Assembly (NCBI RefSeq): GCF_014297445.1
Contig: NZ_JACORU010000012.1
Span: 1-64,000 of the forward strand
Direction: 5' to 3'
DNA length: 64,000 nucleotides
From: Ramlibacter albus
GTDB lineage: Bacteria; Pseudomonadota; Gammaproteobacteria; Burkholderiales; Burkholderiaceae_C
Shown here: piece by piece, positions 25,788-34,914 of the stretch
How the letters are laid out: every line of letters begins with the position of its first letter
How positions within the stretch are numbered: position 1 is the stretch's first letter
Notes under the pieces: model-generated
What the model was told of the DNA's origin: nothing
What the model saw: the letters and a program-made list of their open reading frames with translations, nothing else
Database searches by the model: none
Position numbers and translations under genes: made by a program

Positions 25788-26780
25788 TCAGCGAACCTGA
25801 ACCGAGCCGTTGGCCTGCGCCGACGTCGACGAACGCGTGCTCGTCGACGCCGAGGGTTCGCCGCCCGTCGAAGCCTCGGTGCGCTCCTCCGTACGGGACG
25901 ACGCGCTCACGTTGCCGTTGCCGGACACGCGGCGCGACCCGTTCGTCGCGACCGTGGCGCGGCGTTCCGCCTTCGTCTCGGTGCTGGTGCCCCCGGCGTG
26001 CACGGCCGGCCGCAGCGTGGGCTGCGAGCCGGACTGCGCTGCGGCCGCCGCCTGCACCGCGGACCGCGCTTGTGCCTGCGAGGAGGACCGTGCCGAGGCC
26101 GCAACACGCTCCACAGCGCGCGCGTTCGGCTCCACACGGCTCTTCGCCTTGGCGGTGCCGGTCGCGGCCACGCGGGTGGCGGTCGATTGGGTAGCCGCGC
26201 CCGCCGTGGTTGCCTTTGCGGACGTGTCTGTTGCCGTCGTCGTTGCGGTTGTGGCCGCGGTCCTGGTTGCCGTCGCAAGGCCTGCATCGGCGCGGTGGCG
26301 TGCCTCGCCGTAGACGATGTTGCCGTTGCCCGAGATCGTGACGAGGTCGCCGCGGGCCTGCGTTGCAGCCGAGTTGGCCGCGCCGGTCGTGAACGAAGGC
26401 GCCGTGGCCAGCGTCGCGGTTCCTGCATTGAGCGTCGACGTTCCCACGTTCGACGTGCCGCGCGCGGTGCCCGCGACGTTTCCGGCGGCGCTGCCCGCCG
26501 CATTGCCGAAAGTACCGGCGACGGGCGGCACGGGCACGGCCGCGCGGGTCGCGGCAGCGGCGTTGGCCGTTGCAGCAGCCGCCGCGTTGGCGCCGAAGTT
26601 CGCGCCCGCGGTGGGCGCCGGGAAGGCGGGGACCGCGGGGCGTGCAACCGCGCCCGCAGCCGCGCCCACCGCGCCTTGCCCCGTGGCTGTCGCGCTCCCC
26701 ACGACGTTCAGGGGCGCCACCTGCGCGCTCGCGGCGGCAGCGAAGAACCCGGTCAGCATGATGCCGAGCAGTCTGGACAT
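25788..26780 (-). CDS. Ala/Thr-rich secreted protein of unknown function
   Basis: A 330-residue protein. It has a clear signal peptide ('LLGIMLTGFFAAAASAQ') and then a long stretch of low complexity (Ala, Thr, Gly, Ser; few hydrophobics). Two related motifs stand out, 'VTISGNGNIVYGEARH' in the middle and 'RRVSGNGNVSASSRTEE' near the end. No known catalytic domain is visible. The start at 26780 has AGGAG 7 bases upstream. The antisense frames are also open because of the composition, but only this one has a signal peptide and ribosome site. A surface or matrix role is possible but is a guess. Confidence 0.7.
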   Translation of the reverse strand: MSRLLGIMLTGFFAAAASAQVAPLNVVGSATATGQGAVGAAAGAVARPAVPAFPAPTAGANFGANAAAAATANAAAATRAAVPVPPVAGTFGNAAGSAAGNVAGTARGTSNVGTSTLNAGTATLATAPSFTTGAANSAATQARGDLVTISGNGNIVYGEARHRADAGLATATRTAATTATTTATDTSAKATTAGAATQSTATRVAATGTAKAKSRVEPNARAVERVAASARSSSQAQARSAVQAAAAAQSGSQPTLRPAVHAGGTSTETKAERRATVATNGSRRVSGNGNVSASSRTEERTEASTGGEPSASTSTRSSTSAQANGSVQVR

Positions 26781-26923
26781 GAATGAACTCCTGTTTTCTT
26801 TCCCGACACGACGTCGGAGACGCGTGTTTAACCGCTCAGGAGAGGCCGGGGTAAGCAGGCGTTGCACGGGAGCGGCGCCCGCAACATGCGCTCCCGTTTT
26901 GTTGCATCCGCAATGGGTTCGAT

Positions 26924-26937
26924 GTGACCGCGGTCAC
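26924..26937. promoter_or_regulatory. Perfect 14-bp palindrome GTGACCGCGGTCAC
   Basis: It lies 27 bp after the fdsA stop and about 145 bp before the start of the Ala-rich secreted protein. The core TGAC-N4-GTCA equals the core of the two Fnr-type boxes found elsewhere in the window, with G/C instead of T/A at the outer positions. It could be a weaker operator of the same regulator or a site for another Crp-family protein. Confidence 0.4.
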
Positions 26938-26963
26938 GATACCTTGCGGTACCTTCGGGCCGC

Positions 26964-29792
26964 TCAGGCCGTGCCGAGCGCCGCCAGCGCCTGCCCGCCG
27001 CCGAAACTCACCTGCTTCGGCGCCTCACCGCCCGCCGTCACCCGCACCGCGCAGTACTTCAGCTCCGGGATCTTCGCCACCGGGTCGAACTTGTCGTTGG
27101 TCACGCGGTTGATCGCCGCCTCGTAGTAGCAGAAGGGCACGAACACCGCGCCGCGCGGCGAGCTGTCGTCGGCGCGGCCGTACAGCGTGATCTTGCCGCG
27201 GCGCGACTCGATCGTGAGCAAGCCGCCAGGCTGCACGCCGAGCGCGTCGAGGTCCAGCGGATGCACGAGTGCCACCGGGTCGGGCTCGATCGCATCGAGC
27301 ACGCCCGCACGCCGCGTCATGCTGCCGGTGTGCCAGTGTTCGAGCTGCCGGCCGGTGATCAGCACCATCGGGTACTCGGCATCGGGCCGCTCGGCAGCGG
27401 GGATGATGTCCGCGGGCACGAAGCGCGCCACGCCGCCTTCGCGCGGGAAGTCGTGGTCGAACACGACGGACGTGCCGGGGTCGCCTTCCTTGACGCACGG
27501 GTAGGTCACTGCGTGCTGCCGCTCCAGCCGGTCCCACGTGATGCCGCCGATGCTGGGCATGGTGTGCCGCATCTCGTCGAACACTTCGCTCACGTGCTCG
27601 TAATTCCAGTCGAGCCCGATGCGCCGCGCCATCTCCTGGATGATCCACAGGTCCTGCTTCGCATCGCCGGGGGGCTGCAGCGCCTGGCGGCCCAGTTGCA
27701 CGAGCCGGTCGGTGTTGGTGAAAGTGCCGGTCTTCTCCGGGAAGGCACTGGCGGGCAGCACCACGTCGGCGAGGCAGGCCGTCTCGGTGAGGAAGATGTC
27801 CTGCACGACGAGGTGGTCCAGCTTGGCCAGCGCCTCGCGCGCATGGTTCGCGTCGGGGTCGGACATCGCGGGGTTCTCGCCCATGATGTACAGGCCCTTG
27901 ACCTTGCCTTCGGCGGCGGCGTGCATCACTTCCACCACCGTCAGGCCCGGCTTGTCGTCGAGCGTGCCCGGCTTCAGTTTCCACATCTGCTCGAACTTCG
28001 CACGCACCTGCGGCTCGATTACCTTCTGGTAATCGGGGAACATCATCGGGATCAGGCCCGCGTCCGATGCACCCTGCACGTTGTTCTGGCCGCGCAGCGG
28101 GTGCAGCCCGGTGCCGGGGCGGCCGATCTGGCCCGTCATCAGCGCGAGCGCAATCAGGCAGCGCGCGTTGTCCGTGCCGTGCACGTGCTGCGACACGCCC
28201 ATGCCCCAGAGGATCATCGAGCCCTTCGACGTGGCGTACGTGCGCGCCACTTCGCGCAGGGTTTCGGCGGGGATGCCGCAGATCGGCGCCATCGCCTCGG
28301 GGCTGTAGCCCTCGACGTTCTTCTTCAGCTCGTCGTAGCCGATGGTGCGGCTCTTGATGAAGTCCTCGTTGACCAGGCCCTCGTGCACGATGACGTGCAT
28401 CATCGCGTTGAGCATGGCCACGTCGGTGTCGGGCTTGAACTGCAGGAAGCGCCACGCCAGCCGCGACAGGTCCGACTTGCGCGGGTCCATCACGATCAGC
28501 TTCTTGCCGTTCTTCGCGGCGTTCTTCATCCACGTCGCCGCGACGGGGTGGTTCACCGTGGGGTTGGCGCCGATGACGATGATCACGTCGGCCTGCGTCA
28601 CGTCCATCACGGGGTTGGACACGGCGCCGGAGCCGATGCCTTCCAGCAGCGCGGCCACCGACGACGCGTGGCACAGGCGCGTGCAGTGGTCGACGTTGTT
28701 GCTGCCGAAGCCGGTGCGCACGAGCTTCTGGAACAGGTAGGCCTCTTCGTTGCTGCCCTTGGCGGAGCCGAAGCCGACGAGGGCCTTGGGGCCATGCGTG
28801 TCGCGGATCTTCTTCAGGCTGTTGCCGGCGAGGTCGAGCGCTTCTTCCCAGCTCGCTTCGCGGAAGTACTCGTGCACGCGTGCGGGGTCGATCGTTTCGC
28901 CGGGGACCTTGGGCACGCCCGCCTTGCGGATCAGCGGCTTCGTGAGGCGCTGCGGGTGGCTCGCGTAGTCGAAGCCATAGCGGCCTTTCACGCACAGGCG
29001 CCCGTGGTTCGCGGGGCCGTCGCGGCCTTCCACGTAGAGGATCTTGTTGTCCTTGATGTTGTACGTCAGCTGGCAGCCGACGCCGCAATACGGGCACACC
29101 GACTCCACCTTCTTGTCCGGCACCTGCAGGCCGACGCCGCGCGCGGGCATCAGCGCGCCGGTGGGGCAGGCCTGCACGCACTCGCCGCAAGCGACGCAGG
29201 TGGACACACCCATCGGGTCGTCCATGTCGAAGACGATCTTCGAATGTTCGCCGCGGAAGGCCAGGCCGATCACGTCGTTGACCTGCTCGTCGCGGCAGGC
29301 GCGCAGGCATCGCGTGCACTGGATGCAGGCGTCGAGGTTCACCGCGATGGCGGGGTGCGAGACGTCCTGCGGAACCTGCACGCGCGAGGGGAAGCGCGGC
29401 TTGCCGACGCCGAGCTTCGCTGACCACAGGTCCACTTCGTTGCGGCGCGTGTACTCCGCCTCGGGCATGTCGGCCTGCAGCAGCTCCAGCACCATCTTCT
29501 GCGACTTGACGGCCCGGTCGCTGTCGGTGGTCACCTCCATGCCGTTGGCCGGGTTGCGGCAGCAGCTCGGGGCGAGGACGCGCTCGCCCTTGATCTCCAC
29601 CATGCACGCGCGGCAGTTGCCGTCGGGGTCGAGGCCGGGCTTGTAGCACAGGCGCGGCACTTCCACGCCTTCGCGGTCGGCGACCTGGATGATGGTTTCG
29701 CTTGCCTTCGCCGTGACTTCCTTGCCGTTGAGCTTGAAGGTGACGGTGGGCGCGTCGAGTTGCGCGAGTTCGGCTCGGGTGACGGCGTTCAT
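26964..29792 (-). CDS. fdsA: NAD-dependent formate dehydrogenase, molybdenum catalytic subunit
   Basis: A 942-residue cytoplasmic enzyme that oxidises formate to CO2. An N-terminal [2Fe-2S] domain ('CYKPGLDPDGNCRACMVEI', 'CCRNP'), two [4Fe-4S] sites ('CIQCTRCLRAC', 'CVACGECVQACPTGAL') and a further cluster next to the cofactor ('CPYCGVGCQL') are all present. The molybdopterin domain has Cys rather than selenocysteine as metal ligand ('DHCTRLCHASSV'). It overlaps the fused diaphorase subunit gene by ATGA. Electrons would go through that subunit to NAD. The usual accessory genes fdsC and fdsD do not follow. Confidence 0.95.
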   Translation of the reverse strand: MNAVTRAELAQLDAPTVTFKLNGKEVTAKASETIIQVADREGVEVPRLCYKPGLDPDGNCRACMVEIKGERVLAPSCCRNPANGMEVTTDSDRAVKSQKMVLELLQADMPEAEYTRRNEVDLWSAKLGVGKPRFPSRVQVPQDVSHPAIAVNLDACIQCTRCLRACRDEQVNDVIGLAFRGEHSKIVFDMDDPMGVSTCVACGECVQACPTGALMPARGVGLQVPDKKVESVCPYCGVGCQLTYNIKDNKILYVEGRDGPANHGRLCVKGRYGFDYASHPQRLTKPLIRKAGVPKVPGETIDPARVHEYFREASWEEALDLAGNSLKKIRDTHGPKALVGFGSAKGSNEEAYLFQKLVRTGFGSNNVDHCTRLCHASSVAALLEGIGSGAVSNPVMDVTQADVIIVIGANPTVNHPVAATWMKNAAKNGKKLIVMDPRKSDLSRLAWRFLQFKPDTDVAMLNAMMHVIVHEGLVNEDFIKSRTIGYDELKKNVEGYSPEAMAPICGIPAETLREVARTYATSKGSMILWGMGVSQHVHGTDNARCLIALALMTGQIGRPGTGLHPLRGQNNVQGASDAGLIPMMFPDYQKVIEPQVRAKFEQMWKLKPGTLDDKPGLTVVEVMHAAAEGKVKGLYIMGENPAMSDPDANHAREALAKLDHLVVQDIFLTETACLADVVLPASAFPEKTGTFTNTDRLVQLGRQALQPPGDAKQDLWIIQEMARRIGLDWNYEHVSEVFDEMRHTMPSIGGITWDRLERQHAVTYPCVKEGDPGTSVVFDHDFPREGGVARFVPADIIPAAERPDAEYPMVLITGRQLEHWHTGSMTRRAGVLDAIEPDPVALVHPLDLDALGVQPGGLLTIESRRGKITLYGRADDSSPRGAVFVPFCYYEAAINRVTNDKFDPVAKIPELKYCAVRVTAGGEAPKQVSFGGGQALAALGTA

Positions 29793-31489
29793 GACAGCTC
29801 GTGCGGGAAGTATTTGATGACGCAGTCGACCGGGTTCGGCGCTGCCTGTCCCAACCCGCAGATCGACGCATCGCGCATCACCTGCGAGAGATCGGCCAGC
29901 GTTGGCAGGTCCCACTTCGGCTGGTCCATCAACGCCACCGCCTTCGCGGTCCCGGCCCGGCAAGGCGTGCACTGCCCGCACGACTCCTCGCGGAAGAACC
30001 GCATCGTGTTCTTCGCGGCCATCGTGGCGCTGTCCTTGTCCGAAAGCACGACCACAGCCGCGGACCCGATGAAGCAGCCGTACGGCTGCAGTGTGTCGAA
30101 ATCCAGCGGGATGTTGTTCATGCTGGCCGGCAGGATGCCGCCCGACGCGCCACCGGGCAGGTAGCCGTAGAACTTGTGGCCGTCGAGCATGCCGCCGCAG
30201 TGCTCCTCGATCAGCTCCTGGATCGTCACCCCCGCGGGTGCGAGCTTCACGCCGGGGTTCTTGACACGTCCGGAGACCGAGAACGAGCGCAAGCCCTTGC
30301 GCCCGTTCGCGCCCTGCGACGAGAACCAGTCCGCGCCGCGCTCCAGCAGCTCGCGCACCCAGTACAGCGTCTCGAAGTTGTGTTCGAGGGTGGGGCGGTT
30401 GAACAGGCCCACTTGCGCAACATAGGGCGGGCGCAGCCGCGGCATGCCGCGCTTGCCCTCGATCGATTCGATCATCGCGGACTCTTCGCCGCAGATGTAT
30501 GCACCCGCGCCGCGCCGCAACTCGATTTTCGGCAAGCCTGCGCTCGGCGGGTCGGCTTGCAGGCGGTCCAGCTCCTGCTGCAGCAGCGCGCGGCAGCCGT
30601 GGTATTCGTCGCGCAGGTAGATGTAGATCGCGTCGATGCCGACCGCCCACGCGGCGATCAGCATGCCTTCGAGGAAGCGATGCGGATCGCGCTCGAGGTA
30701 AACGCGGTCCTTGAAGGTGCCGGGCTCGCCCTCGTCGATGTTCACCGCCATCAGGCGCGGCGCCGGCTCGGCGCGCACGATCTTCCACTTGCGCCCTGCG
30801 GGGAAGCCCGCGCCGCCCAGGCCGCGCAGGCCCGACGATTCGAGCGTGCCGATCACGTCGTCGACTTTGCGCTTGCCGGCGAGGCACTCTTCCAGCAGCT
30901 TGTACCCGCCCGAGGCGCGGTACTGCGACAGGCCGATGTAGCCTTCGGGCTCGTGCTTCGTCGCGCCGGTCTTCACCGCGTCGACCACCTTCTCGGAGGT
31001 TGCGCACGGCACCGGGTTCTGTCCAACCACAGCCGCAGGCGCCTGCTCGCATCGCCCGATGCAAGGCGCAGCCACAACGCGCACGTCAGGGCCGAGCAGC
31101 GCAGGCAGCTTCGCCAGCAGCTTCTGTGCCCCCGCCATCTCACAGGACAACCCATCACACACGCGCACCGTCAACGCAGGCGGCGCCGTGTCGGCTTCCT
31201 TCACGATGTCGAAGTGGTGGTAGAACGAAGCGACTTCGTACACCTCCGCCTGCGGCAGGCGCATCTCGTCCGCCAATGCGGCAAGGTGCGGGGCAGAAAG
31301 ACAACCGAAACGGTCCTGCAGCTTGTGCAGGTGCTCGATCAGCAGGTCGCGGCGCAGCGGGGCGTCGCCGAGTGTTTCGCGCACTTCGGCAACGGCCACC
31401 GCGTCGGGGCGCCGGCCCTTCGGCCCCTTGCGCTTGCGCTCGCGCAAGTCCTCGCCACCGGCGACGATAGGGATGACTCGCGCTTGCAT
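29789..31489 (-). CDS. fdsB: Formate dehydrogenase diaphorase, fused gamma-beta subunit (NuoE-NuoF type)
   Basis: A 566-residue fusion. Residues about 30-165 are NuoE/FdsG-like with [2Fe-2S] cysteines ('CDGLSCEMAG', 'PCIGRCEQAP'). Residues about 170-566 are NuoF/FdsB-like with FMN and NADH sites ('GLRGLGGAGFPAGRKW', 'GAGAYICGEESAMIES') and a [4Fe-4S] motif ('ESCGQCTPCRAGT'). In many bacteria these are two genes (fdsG, fdsB). Here one protein would pass electrons from FdsA to NAD. The start at 31489 has AAGGA upstream, 7 bp after the acyl-CoA ligase gene. Confidence 0.93.
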   Translation of the reverse strand: MQARVIPIVAGGEDLRERKRKGPKGRRPDAVAVAEVRETLGDAPLRRDLLIEHLHKLQDRFGCLSAPHLAALADEMRLPQAEVYEVASFYHHFDIVKEADTAPPALTVRVCDGLSCEMAGAQKLLAKLPALLGPDVRVVAAPCIGRCEQAPAAVVGQNPVPCATSEKVVDAVKTGATKHEPEGYIGLSQYRASGGYKLLEECLAGKRKVDDVIGTLESSGLRGLGGAGFPAGRKWKIVRAEPAPRLMAVNIDEGEPGTFKDRVYLERDPHRFLEGMLIAAWAVGIDAIYIYLRDEYHGCRALLQQELDRLQADPPSAGLPKIELRRGAGAYICGEESAMIESIEGKRGMPRLRPPYVAQVGLFNRPTLEHNFETLYWVRELLERGADWFSSQGANGRKGLRSFSVSGRVKNPGVKLAPAGVTIQELIEEHCGGMLDGHKFYGYLPGGASGGILPASMNNIPLDFDTLQPYGCFIGSAAVVVLSDKDSATMAAKNTMRFFREESCGQCTPCRAGTAKAVALMDQPKWDLPTLADLSQVMRDASICGLGQAAPNPVDCVIKYFPHELS

Positions 31490-31496
31490 TGCTTCC

Positions 31497-33638
31497 TTAG
31501 GACTTCGGGATCAGTCCGGCCGCACGGGCCCACTGGTACTTGGCGCCGAGGATCTCGACGGGAATCTCCGTCGAGTACGCATACGCCGGGATGCCGTTCT
31601 CGTACAGGTACTGCGCGGCTTCCTCGACTTCGACGTCGCCCGCGAGCGAAGCGACCACGGGCTTGATCTTGCCCTTCTCCTTCATCTCGTTGACCACCGT
31701 CACCATGTTCTTCGCGAACACCATGGGCGGCGTCACGATGGTGTGCCAGTAGCCCAGGATCAGCGCATGGATGCGGTCGTCCTCCAGGCCCAGCTTCACG
31801 GTGTTCATGTAGGTGATGGGCGGCTCGCCGCCGGTGATGTCCACCGGGTTGCCGGCCGCGCCGAACGGCGGGATGAACTTGCGGAAGGCTGCGTCCAGGT
31901 CCGCGGGCATCGGCTTGAGCAGCTTCAGGCCGTTGTCCACGCACGCGTCGGACAGCAGCACGCCCGAGCCGCCCGCGCCGGTGATGATCACGACGTTCTC
32001 GCCCTTGGGCGTGGGCAGGATCGGCACGCCGCGCGCGAAGTCCAGCATCTGGCGCAGGCTGCGCGCGCGGATCACGCCGCTCTGGCGCAGCACGTCCTCG
32101 TAGATCTTGTCGGTGCCGGCGACGGCGCCGGTGTGCGAAGCAGCGGCGGCAGCGCCCATTGCCGTGCGGCCGGCCTTGAGCATGATCACCGGCTTCTTCT
32201 TCGAGACGCGCTTGGCGACTTCCGCGAAAGCGCGGCCGTCCTTCAGGTCTTCCGCGTGCTGCGCGATCACCTTCGTGTTGTCGTCCTGCTCGAAGAACAG
32301 CAGCAGGTCGTCCTCGTCGATGTCGCTCTTGTTGCCCAGGCCGACGATGGCCGACACGCCCATCTTCGCGCTGCGCGAGTAGCCGATGATCGCCATGCCG
32401 ATGCCGCCGGACTGCGACGAGAGAGCCGTGGAGCCCTTGTAGTCGTAGGCCGTGCAGAACGTGGCGCACAGGTTCGAAGGCGTGTAGTAGAAGCCGTAGA
32501 TGTTCGGCCCCATCAGGCGGATGTTGTACTCGCGCCCGATCTTCTGCAGCTCCTCCTGCCCCTCGATGTTGCCGGTCTCGCCGAAGCCGGACGGGATGAG
32601 GATCGCGCCCGCGATCTTCTTCTCACCGCACTCCTTCAGCGCACCGGCCACCAGCGGCGCGGGAATCGCGAAGACGGCCGTGTCGATCTCCTCCGGCACG
32701 TCCTTGACGCTCTTGTACGCCGTGAGGCCCATGATCTCGCCGCCCTTGGGCGTGATCGGGAAGATCTTGCCCTTGTAGCCGCCGTTGATGAGGTTCTTCA
32801 TCACCGAGTTGCCGATCTTGCCGGCCTGGTCCGATGCGCCGATCACCGCCACGGCCTTGGGCTTCATGATGCGGTTCATCGACGCGACCACGTCCTTCTC
32901 GTCGGGGCGATAACGCGGCGCCTTCGGCGCGAAGTTCACGACGATGCGCACGTCGGCGGCGATCGCGCCTTCCTCGCTGGCGAAGATGGGGTTGAGGTCC
33001 ATCTCGGCGATCTCGGGGAAGTCCGTCACCAGCTGCGACACGCGCACGATCACGTCCTGCAACGCCTCGCGGTTGACCGGCTTGCCGCCGCGCACGCCGC
33101 GCAGCATCTCGGCCGCCTGGATGCCGTCGAGCATCGATGCCGCATCGTCCTTTGTCGCGGGCGCGAGGCGGAAGGTCACGTCCTTCAGCACTTCCACCAG
33201 CACGCCGCCCATGCCGAAGGCCACGAGCTTGCCGAAGCTGTTGTCGGTCATCGCGCCGACGATCACTTCCTGCCCGCCCTTGATCATCTGCTGCACCTGC
33301 ACGCCCAGGATCTTCGCGTCGGCCTTGTACTTCTTCGCGTTCGCAACGATCTGCTCGTAAGCGGTGACGGCGTCGTCGGCGTTCTTCACGCCCACCACCA
33401 CGCCGCCGGCTTCGGTCTTGTGCAGGATGTCGGGCGAAACGATCTTCATCACGACCGGGAAGCCCATCCCCGAAGCGAGCTTCGATGCTTCCGCAGCACT
33501 GGATGCCACGCCTTCGCCGGGCACCTTGATGCCGTAGGCATCGCACAACAGCTTGCCTTCGGGCGCCGTGAGCGAGTCACGACCCGACTTCTTGACCTCG
33601 TCGAGGACCTGACGGACTTTGGCCTTGTCGTAGCTCAT
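31497..33638 (-). CDS. NDP-forming acyl-CoA synthetase with N-terminal ATP-grasp domain
   Basis: A 713-residue enzyme. The ATP-grasp domain comes first (about 15-230, 'FPVVMKIVSPDILHKTEAGG'), then a CoA-binding Rossmann domain (about 245-340, 'AVAVIGASDQAGKIG') and two ligase domains, with the phosphohistidine motif 'SHTGAVAGTD'. Most homologues have the ATP-grasp part at the C-terminus or as a separate subunit. Placed between frc and formate dehydrogenase, it may make oxalyl-CoA (or another CoA ester that primes Frc) at the cost of ATP. The substrate is inferred from the operon only. The start at 33638 has AAGGAG 7 bases upstream. Confidence 0.9.
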   Translation of the reverse strand: MSYDKAKVRQVLDEVKKSGRDSLTAPEGKLLCDAYGIKVPGEGVASSAAEASKLASGMGFPVVMKIVSPDILHKTEAGGVVVGVKNADDAVTAYEQIVANAKKYKADAKILGVQVQQMIKGGQEVIVGAMTDNSFGKLVAFGMGGVLVEVLKDVTFRLAPATKDDAASMLDGIQAAEMLRGVRGGKPVNREALQDVIVRVSQLVTDFPEIAEMDLNPIFASEEGAIAADVRIVVNFAPKAPRYRPDEKDVVASMNRIMKPKAVAVIGASDQAGKIGNSVMKNLINGGYKGKIFPITPKGGEIMGLTAYKSVKDVPEEIDTAVFAIPAPLVAGALKECGEKKIAGAILIPSGFGETGNIEGQEELQKIGREYNIRLMGPNIYGFYYTPSNLCATFCTAYDYKGSTALSSQSGGIGMAIIGYSRSAKMGVSAIVGLGNKSDIDEDDLLLFFEQDDNTKVIAQHAEDLKDGRAFAEVAKRVSKKKPVIMLKAGRTAMGAAAAASHTGAVAGTDKIYEDVLRQSGVIRARSLRQMLDFARGVPILPTPKGENVVIITGAGGSGVLLSDACVDNGLKLLKPMPADLDAAFRKFIPPFGAAGNPVDITGGEPPITYMNTVKLGLEDDRIHALILGYWHTIVTPPMVFAKNMVTVVNEMKEKGKIKPVVASLAGDVEVEEAAQYLYENGIPAYAYSTEIPVEILGAKYQWARAAGLIPKS

Positions 33639-33648
33639 GGTTCGCTCC

Positions 33649-34896
33649 TTAGATGACTTTGGACTCTTTGAGGTCGGCAATCTGGGCCTGCGTGTAGCCC
33701 AGTTGCTCGAGCACTTCGACGGTGTGCTCGCCCAGCAGGGGCGAGCGCGTCACTTCGGTCGGGCTGTCGGACAGCTTGATCGGGTTGCCCACCGACAGGT
33801 ACTTGCCGCGCTTGGGGTGATCGACTTCCACGATCGTGCCCGTCTCGCGCAGCGACGGTTCCTCGGCCAGCTCCTTCATCGACAGGATCGGCCCGCAGGG
33901 GATGTCGTACTTGTTGAGGATCTCCATCGCCTCGAACTTCGTCTTGGTCTTGGTCCACTCCTCGATGCGCGAGAAGATGGTCTTCAGGTGCGGCAGCCGC
34001 GCCTTGGGCGTGCTGTAGCTCGGGTCGGTGATCCACGTTTCCTCGCCGATCACCTTGCAGATCGACTCCCACACCGGCGCCTGCGTGATGAAGTAGATGT
34101 AGGCGTTGGGGTCGTGCTGCCAGCCCTTGCACTTGAGGATCCAGCCCGGCTGGCCGCCGCCCGATGCGTTGCCCGCGCGCGGCACGGCTTCGCCGAACTC
34201 GCCTTCGGGGTACTGCGGGTACTCCTCGAGCACGTGCTTGCGGTCCAGGCGCTGCTGGTCGCGCAGCTTCACGCGGCAGAGGTTGAGCACGGCGTCCTGC
34301 ATGGCGGCGAGCACGCGCTGGCCGCGGCCGGTTTTCTCGCGCTGGAACAGCGCCGTGACGATGCCCAGGCACAGGTGCAGGCCGGTGCCGCTGTCGCCGA
34401 TCTGCGCACCGGTCACCAGCGGCGGGCCGTCGTCGAAGCCGGTGGTGCTGGCGGCGCCGCCCGCGCATTGCGCGACGTTCTCGTAGACCTTGCAGTCCTC
34501 GTACGGGCCGGGGCCGAAGCCCTTGACCGACGCCATGATCATGCGCGGGTTGATCTTCTGGATGTTCTCCCAGCCGAAACCCATGCGGTCCAGCGCGCCG
34601 GGGGCGAAGTTCTCCACCAGCACGTCGCACTCCTTGATCAGGCGCGTGAGGATCTCCTTGCCCTTGGGGTCCTTCGTGTTGACGGTGATGGACCGCTTGT
34701 TGTGGTTCAGCATCGTGAAGTAGAGGCTGTCCACGCCGTCGATGTCGCGCAGCTGCCCGCGCGTGGCGTCGCCTTCGCCCGCCTTCTCCACCTTGATGAC
34801 GTCCGCGCCGAACCAGCCGAGCAGCTGCGTGCAGGTGGGGCCCGACTGCACGTGCGTGAAGTCGAGGATCTTGATGCCGTCGAGTGCCTTGCCCAT
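33649..34896 (-). CDS. frc: Formyl-CoA:oxalate CoA-transferase
   Basis: A 415-residue class III CoA-transferase that moves CoA from formyl-CoA to oxalate. It is recognisable along its length ('[20 protein letters not shown]', '[14 protein letters not shown]', '[15 protein letters not shown]' with the likely catalytic Asp, 'GEETWITDP', '[11 protein letters not shown]'). The length is close to characterised Frc. I start at ATG 34896 behind GGAGAAAGAG rather than TTG 34911. It lies between oxc and the acyl-CoA ligase on one strand with gaps of 10-18 bp. Confidence 0.95.
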   Translation of the reverse strand: MGKALDGIKILDFTHVQSGPTCTQLLGWFGADVIKVEKAGEGDATRGQLRDIDGVDSLYFTMLNHNKRSITVNTKDPKGKEILTRLIKECDVLVENFAPGALDRMGFGWENIQKINPRMIMASVKGFGPGPYEDCKVYENVAQCAGGAASTTGFDDGPPLVTGAQIGDSGTGLHLCLGIVTALFQREKTGRGQRVLAAMQDAVLNLCRVKLRDQQRLDRKHVLEEYPQYPEGEFGEAVPRAGNASGGGQPGWILKCKGWQHDPNAYIYFITQAPVWESICKVIGEETWITDPSYSTPKARLPHLKTIFSRIEEWTKTKTKFEAMEILNKYDIPCGPILSMKELAEEPSLRETGTIVEVDHPKRGKYLSVGNPIKLSDSPTEVTRSPLLGEHTVEVLEQLGYTQAQIADLKESKVI

Positions 34897-34914
34897 GTGC
34901 TCTTTCTCCAAAAG

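Noticed and set aside
31323-33656. Plus-strand open frame of about 780 codons opposite the acyl-CoA ligase
   Set aside because: His/Arg-rich shadow of a well-identified gene.
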